Source of the DNA: Luteolibacter yonseiensis
GTDB taxonomy: Bacteria; Verrucomicrobiota; Verrucomicrobiia; Verrucomicrobiales; Akkermansiaceae
Assembly (NCBI RefSeq): GCF_016595465.1
Contig: NZ_JAENIK010000012.1
Span: forward strand, 1,054,001-1,118,000
Reading direction: 5' to 3'
DNA length: 64,000 nucleotides
The notes under the pieces are model-generated. The model had not been told where the DNA came from and searched no databases. It worked only from the letters and a program-made list of their open reading frames with translations. The position numbers and the translations under genes were made by a program. Positions within the stretch are counted from its first letter, which is position 1, and each line of letters opens with the position of its first letter. Shown here one piece after another: positions 15,937 through 24,835 of the stretch.

Positions 15937-17651
15937 GTTTGCAAGAACCCCTCACTCCGCCCACCGGAGTCCTGCGCTACACCATCCCGGCGGACCCCGC
16001 GCTGGTCGGTCCTCTTCGGAACCGGTTCATTGATTCGATTTCGGATGGAGAACTGCCTGAAAACGAGATCACCCAATGGAAGCTCGTCTTCAGCGAACTG
16101 GTCTTCAACGCCATTTTCCACGGCGCGCAGAGCGACCGCTCGAACAGCGTGGTCATCGAGTGGAGCATCACCCAGAACTCCATCGTCCTTGCCGCGCAGG
16201 ATCCGGGGAGCGGTCCGCCGCAGGGACGGCTGGACGCGCCAAGCCTCCCGGACGACCCCACTTCCGAATCGGGCAGAGGTCTTTACATCATTTCCACTTT
16301 CGCGGACGAGGTCCATTCGTGGCACGGTCCTCGGGGCTTCCGCCTCGAAATCATGAAGCGCTATCCCGGTCAGGGCCTGCCGCTTCCGGGAAGTCCGGAG
16401 ATCGACAGCGTTCTCGAAGAGCTGTCCTCCTGTTATGAAAGCCTCTCCGTTTTCCACCGCCTGACGGAAAACCTGATCGAGAGCGGGAACCTCAGCGACT
16501 TCATCGGCACGTCCCTCGAGGAGTTCCTTTCGCTGCATCCGCTGGACAGGATCTTCTTCCTCGGCGTACCCACCCTGCCCGAAACCATCCACCAGGTGCT
16601 GGTGAACGCCACCTGGTTCCTCGATCAGAATGATGCGAACCTCACCTTGAGGACCTTGGGAAATCTCACGCGCGAAACCGTATGGGAGAACCATGACGAC
16701 CTCGTCCGGCAGAACCTGGACTTCGGAACGATGCGCGAGGTCGGCGGAGGCTGCGTCTTTCCCATCGTCGCGGGCGACATCCACTTCGGCGCGCTCATCG
16801 CCTTGCGCAAGTCATCGATGAGCAACGAGGAACGCAATCCGCTCGGCACCCTCCGCACCCTCGCCGATCTCTGCGGCATCGCCTGTGCGAACGCCCACCT
16901 GTCGAACATCCGTGACGAGTCCCAGCGTGACCTTCGCGAATTGGAAATCGCCGTGGAAATCCAAAAGGGCCTGCTTCCCATCCTCACCGCTCCCGTCTCG
17001 AACCGCTGGAGTGTGTCGATCTTCCAGGAAAGCTCGCTCACCATCGCCGGTGACTACGCCATCGCTGAAACCGATCCGGATGGAAACCTCGTCATCGCCA
17101 TGATCGACGTGATGGGCAAGGGCGTCTCGGCAGCTTTGCTCGCCAGTATTTTCCGGACGGCCTTCAGTCTTTCCCTGCACATCCCCACCTCCGCGATGAT
17201 GCTGGAAAGAATCAACAAGACACTCTGCAACCAGTTGGGCAGCCTGAGCATGTTCATCACCTGTGCGATCGCCCGGGTGAGCGCGGACGGCAGGGTGATC
17301 GACCATGCGAGCGCTGGCCACTGTCCCACATTTTTCTACCAGCAGAACGGTTCGCGGACCTTTTTCCAACCCTCCGGTCCCCCTCTCGGTGTGATCTCCC
17401 AGGTCGCCTACACCAGCGATGTCGTCAAGCTCAAGGGTGGCGAACGCCTGCTGTTCGTGACCGACGGTTGTTACGAATGGGACCGCCGCGACGAGGACTC
17501 CGGCTGGCACTCGTTCATGGACCACATGGACCAGAACCGCGATGCGACGCCGGCCGAACTCTGGACGCGCTTGCGCGAGCGCATCCGGAACGAGTATGGA
17601 ACGAATCTCGAAGACGACTGTACCTTGGTCACCTTAGATATTTTCACATGA
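15933..17651 (+). CDS. RsbW-like serine kinase fused to a PP2C (SpoIIE/RsbU-type) phosphatase
   Basis: 572 residues. Residues about 15-145 are a GHKL ATPase domain of the anti-sigma kinase type: E55-L-V-F-N59-A-I-F-H63-G (N box), D-P-G-S-G, and S-G-R-G-L-Y-I-I (G box). A middle region of about 150-330 looks GAF-like and ends in a short coiled coil. The C-terminal region from about 335 is a SpoIIE-type PP2C phosphatase: A-G-D374-Y, D392-V-M-G-K-G, V-T-D-G-C-Y-E, and E-D561-D562-C-T. All metal-binding acids seem present. The protein could therefore both phosphorylate and dephosphorylate STAS partners, like SypE of Vibrio fischeri, which controls the STAS protein SypA in a polysaccharide locus. 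The likely partners are the STAS protein at 13.6 kb and the GT26-STAS-STAS protein. It overlaps both neighbours by four bases. Confidence 0.9.
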   Translation: MSLQEPLTPPTGVLRYTIPADPALVGPLRNRFIDSISDGELPENEITQWKLVFSELVFNAIFHGAQSDRSNSVVIEWSITQNSIVLAAQDPGSGPPQGRLDAPSLPDDPTSESGRGLYIISTFADEVHSWHGPRGFRLEIMKRYPGQGLPLPGSPEIDSVLEELSSCYESLSVFHRLTENLIESGNLSDFIGTSLEEFLSLHPLDRIFFLGVPTLPETIHQVLVNATWFLDQNDANLTLRTLGNLTRETVWENHDDLVRQNLDFGTMREVGGGCVFPIVAGDIHFGALIALRKSSMSNEERNPLGTLRTLADLCGIACANAHLSNIRDESQRDLRELEIAVEIQKGLLPILTAPVSNRWSVSIFQESSLTIAGDYAIAETDPDGNLVIAMIDVMGKGVSAALLASIFRTAFSLSLHIPTSAMMLERINKTLCNQLGSLSMFITCAIARVSADGRVIDHASAGHCPTFFYQQNGSRTFFQPSGPPLGVISQVAYTSDVVKLKGGERLLFVTDGCYEWDRRDEDSGWHSFMDHMDQNRDATPAELWTRLRERIRNEYGTNLEDDCTLVTLDIFT

Positions 17652-18016
17652 AACGAATCATTGTCGCAGAGGATGACTTTGTCATCTCCAAGCTCTATCA
17701 GATCCACTTCCGCAGGAACGGCCTCCACGGAAGTTTCTTCAATACCGGTGCGGGAGTGCTGGAAAGCGCCCGCCACCAGCGGCCGGACCTCGTCATTCTC
17801 GACTTCGAACTGCCAGACATCCGGGGCCCCGAAGTGATGAGCCAGCTCCATGCGATTCCCGGTTGTGAGGATGTCCCGGTGGTGTTCGTCACCGGCCGGG
17901 CGACGCCCGAGGTCGTGGACAACCTCCGCAAGGACGGCGCGCGCGAGGTCTTTGGAAAACCCTTTTCGCCCCTGCAACTGATCCAGCTCATCAACCAGCT
18001 CACCGGGGAAAAATAA
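17648..18016 (+). CDS. Single-domain response regulator (receiver only)
   Basis: 122 residues, a CheY-like receiver with nothing attached. It begins M-K-R-I-I-V-A-E-D-D and has the phosphoacceptor region V-I-L-D-F-E-L-P-D, then V-F-V-T-G-R-A and the conserved lysine in F-G-K-P-F-S-P. It overlaps the kinase/phosphatase gene by four bases (ATGA), so it is translationally coupled to it. In SypE-type proteins a receiver sits inside the same polypeptide between kinase and phosphatase. Here it is a separate protein and probably modulates the switch in trans. No histidine kinase is in this operon; the hybrid kinase and HPt protein at 31-36 kb are candidate phosphate donors (inference). Confidence 0.9.
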   Translation: MKRIIVAEDDFVISKLYQIHFRRNGLHGSFFNTGAGVLESARHQRPDLVILDFELPDIRGPEVMSQLHAIPGCEDVPVVFVTGRATPEVVDNLRKDGAREVFGKPFSPLQLIQLINQLTGEK

Positions 18017-18018
18017 GG

Positions 18019-19161
18019 ATGAAGCAGCGGATCGACATCTTCATCTTCGCAGATGCACTGGGATGGGCCATCGCATCTCGCCGACGCTTCGCGGAAAACC
18101 TCCTTCCCGTCCGCAACAAATGCGAAACCCTGCTGGGTTACTCATCCACGTGTGATCCGACGATCCTCACAGGTGCCGTGCCGAGCGATCACGGGCACTT
18201 CTCGTTTTTCATCAAGGCTCCTTCGGAATCGCCCTTCTCCAATCTCCGCCCTTTCGGCATCCTGCCGGAAATCGTCGCGGGCCATCACCGCGTGCGGAAC
18301 AAGGTTTCGAAATTCATCGCGCGCAGGCAGGGATACACCGGTTATTTCCAGCTCTACAGCGTGCCGTTTTCCAAGCTCCCCTATCTCGACTATTCCGAGA
18401 AGAAGGACATCTACGAACCCGGCGGGATCACCGGCGGACAAACCACGATTTTCGAGCATTGGCAGAAATCCGGCAAACCATGGGTGCGATCCGACTGGCG
18501 CTTGTCGGACCCGGAAAACATCGCCCACGCCCGGGCGGAAATCGAAAAGGGACAGGTCGAGCTGATCTATCTCTTCACCGCGAAACTTGATGCGGTGATG
18601 CACAAGTACGGCGTCGACCACCCGGAGGTGGATGCCGCGTTCGACCAGTTTGAAAAGAACCTCCAATCCCTCGCCGACCTCGCCTCACGACATTACCGGG
18701 ATGTCAGGATCCACCTGTTCAGCGACCATGGCATGGCGGATGTGCACGTGTGCTCGGACCTCCTGCCGCGCTGGAACAAGCTCGGCTTGAAATACGGACG
18801 GGACTACATCGCCGTCTGGGATTCGACGATGGCACGCTTCTGGTTTTCCGATGAGACCAGCCGCACGACCGCGACCGCCTGGCTGGCGGCCCAGCCGGAT
18901 GGCGAGATCCTCACCGACGAACGCCTCGCCGGATACGGCTGCCTTTTCCCGGACCGGAAATACGGCGAGCTTTTCTACCTGCTGCCGTCCGGCTCGCTGT
19001 TCGTGCCGTCGTTCCTCAACCAGCGCAAGGTCACGGCGATGCACGGCTACGCGCCGGAGCATCCCGACAGCGCCGCCGCCTGGATGTCGAACGCGGACAC
19101 CCTGCCTGTCCGCTCCCTACCCGGCATATTTCCTGTCATGAAAGCCGCCTCGGAAGCCTGA
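18019..19161 (+). CDS. Alkaline-phosphatase-superfamily phosphodiesterase-like protein
   Basis: 380 residues without signal peptide, so probably cytoplasmic. It resembles the nucleotide pyrophosphatase/phosphodiesterase branch of the alkaline phosphatase superfamily. Metal-site and nucleophile motifs are in order: F-A-D12-A-L-G, the S-S-T-C-D-P-T segment near residues 42-48 holding the presumed threonine nucleophile, A-K-L-D-A-V-M-H-K-Y-G, F-S-D-H-G-M-A-D, and M-H-G-Y-A-P-E-H-P. The set looks intact, so an active hydrolase acting on a phosphodiester, phosphosugar or lipid-linked intermediate is likely. The substrate is unknown. It starts two bases after the receiver stop. A separate receiver next to an alkaline-phosphatase-fold protein recalls the receiver-PglZ protein PorX, but this is only an analogy. 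Confidence 0.75.
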   Translation: MKQRIDIFIFADALGWAIASRRRFAENLLPVRNKCETLLGYSSTCDPTILTGAVPSDHGHFSFFIKAPSESPFSNLRPFGILPEIVAGHHRVRNKVSKFIARRQGYTGYFQLYSVPFSKLPYLDYSEKKDIYEPGGITGGQTTIFEHWQKSGKPWVRSDWRLSDPENIAHARAEIEKGQVELIYLFTAKLDAVMHKYGVDHPEVDAAFDQFEKNLQSLADLASRHYRDVRIHLFSDHGMADVHVCSDLLPRWNKLGLKYGRDYIAVWDSTMARFWFSDETSRTTATAWLAAQPDGEILTDERLAGYGCLFPDRKYGELFYLLPSGSLFVPSFLNQRKVTAMHGYAPEHPDSAAAWMSNADTLPVRSLPGIFPVMKAASEA

Positions 19162-19167
19162 ACGACC

Positions 19168-20412
19168 ATGTCCCGCATCCTCCATGTCCCCCGACGTTTC
19201 GCCATCGATGAATGGGGCGGAACCGAGAGCGTCATTTACAATCTCTGCAAAGAGCAGCAGAAACTCGGATTCCAGCCGGAGATCCACACCTCCCGCGCCC
19301 TGGCCCCCCTGCCTCGCGAAGTATGGCGGGATATTCCCATCCGCCGTTATCGCTACTGCTATCCATTCCTCGGCCTGTCCGAAGCGGATGTCCATGCGCT
19401 GGACAAGAAAGGCGGCAACCTGCTTTCGCTGGATCTGTTTTTCCACCTGCTGGCCGCCAAGGACGTGCGGATCTATCATGCGCACGTGCTCAAGCGCATG
19501 GGAGGTGCCGTACTGACCGCCGCGAGATATCGCAAGAAGCCTTTCGTCGCGACGCTTCACGGAAACATCTTCGATGTCCCGAAGGCGGAGGCGGCTTCCA
19601 TTGTCGAAGCACAGGAAGGCCACTTCGAATGGGGCAAGCCCTTCGGAGCCATCTTCCGCTCGCGCCACCTGCTGGAAGACGCGGACGCGGTGCTCTGCGT
19701 GGGGTACTCGGAGTATGAAAAGGCAAAAGCCGCGCTCAATCACGACCGCGTCCACCACCTGCCGAACGGCGTCACGGCGGAGGCCTTCGCCCACGGTGAC
19801 CGTGCGAAAGGCCGCGCGCTGCTCGGCTGGCCGGAGGATGTGATCGCGTTCGGATGCCTGAGCCGCATTGATCCCCAGAAAAACCAACTTCTCCTCGTCG
19901 AGTCGTTTGCGAACCTTGTCAGCGGAAATCCGGATCAATCCTTCCGCCTCCTGTTGGGCGGGCCGGTCACCGCTCCCGCATATCGCGAGGAGATCGTCAG
20001 CCTCATCCGTGAGAGTGGTTTGGAACAACTGGTGACCCTCCACCCGTCCGTCGTGGCGGAATCCGAACTCCACCAGAACCTGCTCGCCGCACTGGATGCC
20101 TTCGTTCTTCCGTCCCGGCACGAACCCTTCGGCATCGTCGTGCTGGAAGCGTGGGCCGCGGGATTGCCGGTCATCGCCTCGAATGTGGGCGGGTTGCAGA
20201 TGCTGGTGTCCCATGAGAAGGACGGTCTCCATTTTCCTCCGGGCGATGCCGCAGCCCTGACCGCCGCGCTCCGGCGGATCGCGATGGAGCCGGGACTGGG
20301 CCGCGCGCTCGCCACCGCCGGATACTCGAAGATGACCGGGCAATACACCTGGAAAGCCGTCAACGAACGGCTCGAAGAGATCTACCAATTCGCAGAAAGC
20401 CGCCACAGATGA
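19168..20412 (+). CDS. Glycosyltransferase, GT4 family
   Basis: 414 residues. The N-terminal acceptor loop is W-G-G-T-E-S-V-I-Y-N-L. Middle and C-terminal motifs are H-L-P-N-G-V, G-C-L-S-R-I-D-P-Q-K-N-Q, and the donor-binding S-R-H-E-P-F-G-I-V-V-L-E-A-W-A-A-G-L-P-V, with its E-x7-E pair. This is a typical GT-B retaining transferase of the EPS assembly pathway, acting at the cytoplasmic face of the membrane. It begins six bases after the phosphodiesterase-like gene and its end overlaps the next gene by four bases. Donor and acceptor sugars cannot be read from sequence. Confidence 0.93.
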   Translation: MSRILHVPRRFAIDEWGGTESVIYNLCKEQQKLGFQPEIHTSRALAPLPREVWRDIPIRRYRYCYPFLGLSEADVHALDKKGGNLLSLDLFFHLLAAKDVRIYHAHVLKRMGGAVLTAARYRKKPFVATLHGNIFDVPKAEAASIVEAQEGHFEWGKPFGAIFRSRHLLEDADAVLCVGYSEYEKAKAALNHDRVHHLPNGVTAEAFAHGDRAKGRALLGWPEDVIAFGCLSRIDPQKNQLLLVESFANLVSGNPDQSFRLLLGGPVTAPAYREEIVSLIRESGLEQLVTLHPSVVAESELHQNLLAALDAFVLPSRHEPFGIVVLEAWAAGLPVIASNVGGLQMLVSHEKDGLHFPPGDAAALTAALRRIAMEPGLGRALATAGYSKMTGQYTWKAVNERLEEIYQFAESRHR

Positions 20413-21281
20413 GGCCATTTCCCCAAGCAATCTCCGTCGTCATGCGCAGCTTCAACGAGGCATGGGCCATCGGCGACACGATCCGCGAGCTGTTCGCGCA
20501 GGACTTTGACGGGGAGATCGAGCTGATCGTCATCGATTCCGGGTCGAGCGACGGTTCCATCGGGATCATCAAGGAAACCGGACGCGCGAAACTGATCCAG
20601 ATTCCCCTCGGGACCTACGTGCCCGGCGTCGTTCTCAACCAAGGCGCGCGCGAGGCGAAACATGACTGGATCGTCTACCTGAACGCGGACGCCACGCCGG
20701 TCGGAAAAAACTGGCTGACCTCCCTCATCCAACCCTGCCTGGCGGATCCGAAGTTTGGCGCCGGGTTCTCCCGCCAGATCCCCCGTCCGGATTGCAAGGC
20801 GGTCTTCGCCCATGACTACGACCGCTGCTTCGGACCGGAGCGGGAGTCGAAAAACTGGGATCACTTTTTCAGTATGGTCAGTTCCATCACCCATCGCTCG
20901 GTGCTCGACGAGCACCCCTTCCGAGAGGACCTGCAATACGCGGAAGACGATGAATGGACACGCCGCCTCGCCGCCGCCGGTTTTTCCATTCCGTATGCCA
21001 TCGATTCCGTGGTGACGCACTCGCACAACTACACGGTGAGCCAGTCCTACAAGCGCCTCTTCGGAGACGCGAAGGCCATGTCCGCCGCCGGAACCGCGCC
21101 GCCGGAGAAGAATCTGGTTCTCGGCTGGCTCGCGGATTCCCTGCGTGATGCGAAGTGGTGCCTGAAAAACCACCGGCTCGGCGGACTCCCCTTCGCGACG
21201 GCCGTCCGCCTCGCCCAGCGGCTGGGGCGCCGTGACGGCAACCGCGCGGGCCGCCAAGTTTTCCAACGATCCCAATCATGA
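20409..21281 (+). CDS. Glycosyltransferase, GT2 family
   Basis: 290 residues. A GT-A fold glycosyltransferase of family 2: S-V-V-M-R-S-F-N-E at the start, V-I-D-S-G-S-S-D-G-S for nucleotide binding, and Y-L-N-A-D-A-T-P as the D-x-D-like metal motif. A later E-D-D-E-W-T-R-R-L corresponds to the E-D-x-x-W/R region carrying the catalytic base. No membrane helices are present, so it is a repeat-unit assembly enzyme rather than a processive synthase. It overlaps both neighbours by four bases. The Y-V-P-G-V-V-L-N-Q-G-A-R segment is similar to rhamnosyltransferase-type GT2 enzymes, a possible but unproven specificity. Confidence 0.92.
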   Translation: MRPFPQAISVVMRSFNEAWAIGDTIRELFAQDFDGEIELIVIDSGSSDGSIGIIKETGRAKLIQIPLGTYVPGVVLNQGAREAKHDWIVYLNADATPVGKNWLTSLIQPCLADPKFGAGFSRQIPRPDCKAVFAHDYDRCFGPERESKNWDHFFSMVSSITHRSVLDEHPFREDLQYAEDDEWTRRLAAAGFSIPYAIDSVVTHSHNYTVSQSYKRLFGDAKAMSAAGTAPPEKNLVLGWLADSLRDAKWCLKNHRLGGLPFATAVRLAQRLGRRDGNRAGRQVFQRSQS

Positions 21282-22216
21282 ATTCAGAAGTCACCATCGT
21301 CTCAGCCTGCGACCGCAATTTCCTCTGGGGAGCGTTTCTCCTGGCCGCCAGCGCCGCGAAAAATGTGCCGGGCATCCCCGTTCACATCCTGCAGATCGGG
21401 TTCACGGAGGAAGACATCAGGCTCTTCACCCAGTTTCCACAGGTCAAGGTGCTCACCCTCGACGATGGAGACAAACGCAATGTCGCCAACCGGAAATCCG
21501 AAGCGCTCTTCACCGGCAATACGGAGTACATCGCATGGCTGGATTCCGATTGCATGGTCATCGGCGACATCAGCGAAATGCTGATCCCGAAAAACGGTGA
21601 ATTCCAGATCCGCCTCCGCGAGCCTTGGGAAAACGCGTGGGTCTGGCGGAACCACTACGCATCCGGCGAGGCGCGCGGCGGCCTGCCCGCATCCGTATCA
21701 AAAAAATGGCAGGAGGATGTCGGCCAGCTGGCGAACGCACGGGTGGATACGACCTGCGTCACGAACACCTTCGTGCTGCACCGCCGGCATCTCGATTTCA
21801 TCCGCCAGTGGAAAAGCCAGATCGCCAAGGTGATCCCCCCGCGCCACGCGGGAGTGGTGGACAACAGCTCGCCCGCCTACTTCATGACGGACGAGTCGGT
21901 GTTCAGCTCGCTGCTTGCCTTTTCCGAGCTCTCCCCGCCGGTCGGGGAACTGCAGCTCAACCGCGACCCCAAGGCCCACGTCGCCCACTTCGGAGCCAAC
22001 CCGAAGCCGTGGAAGCGCTGGCGCAAGCAGTTCCTCTACTGTCACCCCCACGTCATGGAGTTGCTGGATTGGCTGGAAAAGGAAGGCAAGGCAACGCCCC
22101 CGGTGCCTTGGTCCTTCAAGCGCTCGTCCACTCCCGCCGTCCATCTCATCGCGAATGCCGAAGCGGTTTACAAAAATTTCCGCACGCTGGTCGGCAATGT
22201 GATCCGGAGAAAATAA
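21278..22216 (+). CDS. Putative GT-A fold glycosyltransferase (nucleotide-diphospho-sugar transferase-like)
   Basis: 312 residues. The N-terminal half has a GT-A look: alternating strands starting V-T-I-V-S-A-C-D-R-N, then Y-I-A-W-L-D-S-D-C-M-V-I-G-D, a D-x-D motif in the position used by GT8-like and related transferases. A later T-D-E-S-V-F-S-S-L and H-F-G-A-N-P-K-P-W are typical of the downstream active-site region (cf. H-x-G-x-x-K-P-W in GT8-like enzymes). It is therefore a likely sugar transferase, although the family is divergent. It sits in the middle of the glycosyltransferase run, overlapping the gene before by four bases and separated from the next by three. Confidence 0.72.
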   Translation: MNSEVTIVSACDRNFLWGAFLLAASAAKNVPGIPVHILQIGFTEEDIRLFTQFPQVKVLTLDDGDKRNVANRKSEALFTGNTEYIAWLDSDCMVIGDISEMLIPKNGEFQIRLREPWENAWVWRNHYASGEARGGLPASVSKKWQEDVGQLANARVDTTCVTNTFVLHRRHLDFIRQWKSQIAKVIPPRHAGVVDNSSPAYFMTDESVFSSLLAFSELSPPVGELQLNRDPKAHVAHFGANPKPWKRWRKQFLYCHPHVMELLDWLEKEGKATPPVPWSFKRSSTPAVHLIANAEAVYKNFRTLVGNVIRRK

Positions 22217-22219
22217 CCC

Positions 22220-23455
22220 ATGAAAATCCTCGTCATCTCCAACCTCTACCCGCCCCACGAAATCGGCGGCTACGAAATCATCTGCCGGGATGTGGTGGAG
22301 CAACTGACGAAAACCGGTCACGAACTGCGGGTGCTCACCTCGGACCACCGGATCGCGAACCGCCCGGAGTTCGCCCAGCCGCACGTTTCGAGACGCCTGA
22401 AAATCCATGGTTTTTTCGGCCATCCCTGGTTGCCGATCCACCGGCTGTTCAAGGAGATCGAAGCACCGAACCACCGGGCGGTGCGCGAGGAAATTGCGGC
22501 ATTCCGCCCGGACGTGGTCTATGTGTGGAACCTCGGCGGGATCTCCAAATCCATCCTCCACACGCTGAGGGCATCGGCCATTCCCGTGACTTTTTTCGTT
22601 TCCGACCATTGGATCGCCCGCAGCCTTGCGGCCGATGTCTGGCTCGGTTGGTGGAACACGCCTGGCACGTTCTCGCGGACATTCCTGCGCGGCATCCTCA
22701 CCGCGCTGGGGATCAGAAAACGTCTCGATCTCGCGGCCCCCACCGCCCCCACAAGCACCCTGCGTTTTGAAAACATCTCGTTCTGCAGCGCTTTCCTGCG
22801 GGATCTCACCGCGGCGAAGGGATGGCCAGTGGCTCATGCGGAAGTGATCCATACCGCGACGGAAACCTCGGTGTTCACCGTAAAGACCGACCACTCGCGT
22901 TTTGAAAAGCTTCTGTGGGTTGGCAGGCTCTCCGCGGACAAGGATCCCCTTACCGCCATTCGTGCGGTAGCGGCAGCCCACCGCGCCGGGATGACTTTCC
23001 TCACGCTGGACATTTTCGGCAACGGTGACGCCCCTTATCTGGCGGAAATCGACGAGGAAATCCGCAAGCTGGGTTTGACGGACCACATCCACCGGCGCAC
23101 GGCCCTGGCCTCCGAGATGCGCGGGCTTTACTCGCAATACGACGCACTGCTCTTCACCTCGAACTGGGGAGAGCCCTTCGCCATCACTCCGCTCGAAGCC
23201 ATGGCATCCGGGCTTCCTGTCATCACTTCGCTGGATGGCGGACAGGTCGAATTGGCGCGCCACGGCGTCAACTGCCTCGTCGCCGAAGCGGCGAATCCCG
23301 ACCTTTACGCGACCAGCCTCGCCGAACTCGGAGCGTCGCCCGAACTCCGCGCATCCATTTCCACCACCGGTCTGGAGGAAGTACGCAACCGGCTGGACAT
23401 CGCCCCCATCACCCGCCAGATCGAGGCATTGCTTCTCAAGGCCCGCAACGCATGA
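22220..23455 (+). CDS. Glycosyltransferase, GT4 family
   Basis: 411 residues, GT-B fold. It starts M-K-I-L-V-I-S-N-L-Y-P-P-H-E-I-G-G-Y-E, which is the classical GT4 N-terminus with the glycine-rich acceptor loop. In the second half, L-W-V-G-R-L-S-A-D-K-D-P starts the donor domain and S-N-W-G-E-P-F-A-I-T-P-L-E-A-M-A-S-G carries the E-x7-E nucleotide-sugar motif. Part of the EPS operon, it overlaps the next gene by four bases. Cytoplasmic; specificity unknown. Confidence 0.92.
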   Translation: MKILVISNLYPPHEIGGYEIICRDVVEQLTKTGHELRVLTSDHRIANRPEFAQPHVSRRLKIHGFFGHPWLPIHRLFKEIEAPNHRAVREEIAAFRPDVVYVWNLGGISKSILHTLRASAIPVTFFVSDHWIARSLAADVWLGWWNTPGTFSRTFLRGILTALGIRKRLDLAAPTAPTSTLRFENISFCSAFLRDLTAAKGWPVAHAEVIHTATETSVFTVKTDHSRFEKLLWVGRLSADKDPLTAIRAVAAAHRAGMTFLTLDIFGNGDAPYLAEIDEEIRKLGLTDHIHRRTALASEMRGLYSQYDALLFTSNWGEPFAITPLEAMASGLPVITSLDGGQVELARHGVNCLVAEAANPDLYATSLAELGASPELRASISTTGLEEVRNRLDIAPITRQIEALLLKARNA

Positions 23456-24585
23456 GCATCCTCTTCTATGACGACAGTCCTGTTTTCGGCGGCCATGAGG
23501 TGATGAGCCTTCTCGGCCTCGAGGCGGTATTGGCGGATTCTCCCCATCACGTCCGTTTCCTCGCCAGTTCGGCAAATGAAAAGCTCTGCGAAAAGGTCAC
23601 GGCCCTGACCGCCCGGCATCCGCAGCTTGTTTTGGAAAAGGTCGATTGGCAGTCCTCCAAGCTTGAGGCGCTGCGCAACCGGCTCCAGCCCTCGCGTGTC
23701 ACGAAACTGGCGGCCAGATTCCGGGAGATCAATCCCTCGCTGGTGGTCGCCATCCAGGGAAACATCGAACATTCGTCGCTCTCCCTGCTTGCCGCACGCC
23801 GGGCGGGAATCAGATGCGCGAGCTACATCCCCGTGCCCCACTCGAATGCGGAAATGGGTGCGAAGCTCGGGGCGCTGAGGGATTTTTTCTGTTCCCATGT
23901 ATTCAAGCTTCCCGATTCGTTCATCACCATCACCGATGAAATGGCCAGGCTTCTGAAAGCTCAGGGAGCCACCGTCCCGATCCATATCGTTTATAACGGA
24001 GTCGATACCACGCGCTTCCACCCGGGTGACGCATCGGCCGCCTGTGACGAACTCGGACTGCCACCAGACAAGACCCGCATCGGAGTCATCGGGCGGATCG
24101 AATTCCGCCAGAAGCAGCAGCACCTTCTCGTCGAAGCCGTCTCGGCGGACGCATCGCTCGTCCGGACCTGCCATCTCGTCTTCGCGGGGGATGGTCCGGA
24201 TCGGGAGGAATTGAAAACCATGCTCCGGCAGCGCGGCGTCGATGGAACCGTCCTGCCGTGGTGTGATCCGGCACGGCTGTATCAGGCGCTGGACGCCTTG
24301 GCCATTCCCTCCCGCTACGAAGGACTGCCCCTCGTCATGCTTGAGGCCCTGTCCTCCGGCACCACGGTCCTGGGAAGCGACCGTGATGGAATGAAGGACC
24401 TGCTGCCGGCGGATCGCCGCTTCGAACCGAACAGCACCAGCGCGCTGACCGCCGCCATCAACCGCTTCATCGCCAACGGAAAATCCTCCCCTCCGCCGTC
24501 GCTCGTGGCCAGGGTCCGCGAGACCATGTCTCTGACCTCGTTCAGCCGTGATTTCTCCAAGACCGTTTTTTCCCTGATGCCGTGA
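23452..24585 (+). CDS. Glycosyltransferase, GT4 family
   Basis: 377 residues, GT-B fold. The N-terminus M-S-I-L-F-Y-D-D-S-P-V-F-G-G-H-E provides the acceptor loop. The donor domain has V-Y-N-G-V-D-T-T-R-F, G-V-I-G-R-I-E-F-R-Q-K-Q-Q-H and S-R-Y-E-G-L-P-L-V-M-L-E-A-L-S-S-G with the E-x7-E motif. It is the last of the consecutive glycosyltransferase genes. It overlaps the preceding gene by four bases, and is followed by a 250-base gap before the export genes, where a fresh promoter or processing site may lie. Confidence 0.92.
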   Translation: MSILFYDDSPVFGGHEVMSLLGLEAVLADSPHHVRFLASSANEKLCEKVTALTARHPQLVLEKVDWQSSKLEALRNRLQPSRVTKLAARFREINPSLVVAIQGNIEHSSLSLLAARRAGIRCASYIPVPHSNAEMGAKLGALRDFFCSHVFKLPDSFITITDEMARLLKAQGATVPIHIVYNGVDTTRFHPGDASAACDELGLPPDKTRIGVIGRIEFRQKQQHLLVEAVSADASLVRTCHLVFAGDGPDREELKTMLRQRGVDGTVLPWCDPARLYQALDALAIPSRYEGLPLVMLEALSSGTTVLGSDRDGMKDLLPADRRFEPNSTSALTAAINRFIANGKSSPPPSLVARVRETMSLTSFSRDFSKTVFSLMP

Positions 24586-24641
24586 TTCACGCGAGCCGAC
24601 ACGCCCCGCCACCGCATCCTCCCCGCGGCGGTCGTGTTCCA

Positions 24642-24675
24642 CGGATTTCCTAACAAAAAATCAGGTGGAAATCCG
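24642..24675. repeat. Inverted repeat ahead of the EPS export genes
   Basis: Perfect 9-base arms CGGATTTCC (24642-24650) and GGAAATCCG (24667-24675) flank a 16-base AT-rich loop containing AACAAAAAATC. It lies 56 bases after the last glycosyltransferase and 160 before the Wzz-like gene. It could be a partial terminator, an mRNA-stability hairpin or an operator. The rest of the 250-base gap shows nothing recognisable apart from a TTGCAA that might be a -35 near 24693. Confidence 0.4.
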
Positions 24676-24835
24676 CCGGGGATCTCATTCAGGCTTGCAA
24701 AAAGCCGACATGGCCGTTCATCATTGGCTCATCCACAATAAGAGCGACCATTTTTATTCCGAAGACTCCCCGTTCGGACAGAAAGGCCCGGCCAACGACC
24801 CACTCGGCCCGGACCGCTCTCCGGCTCCCCCAGTC

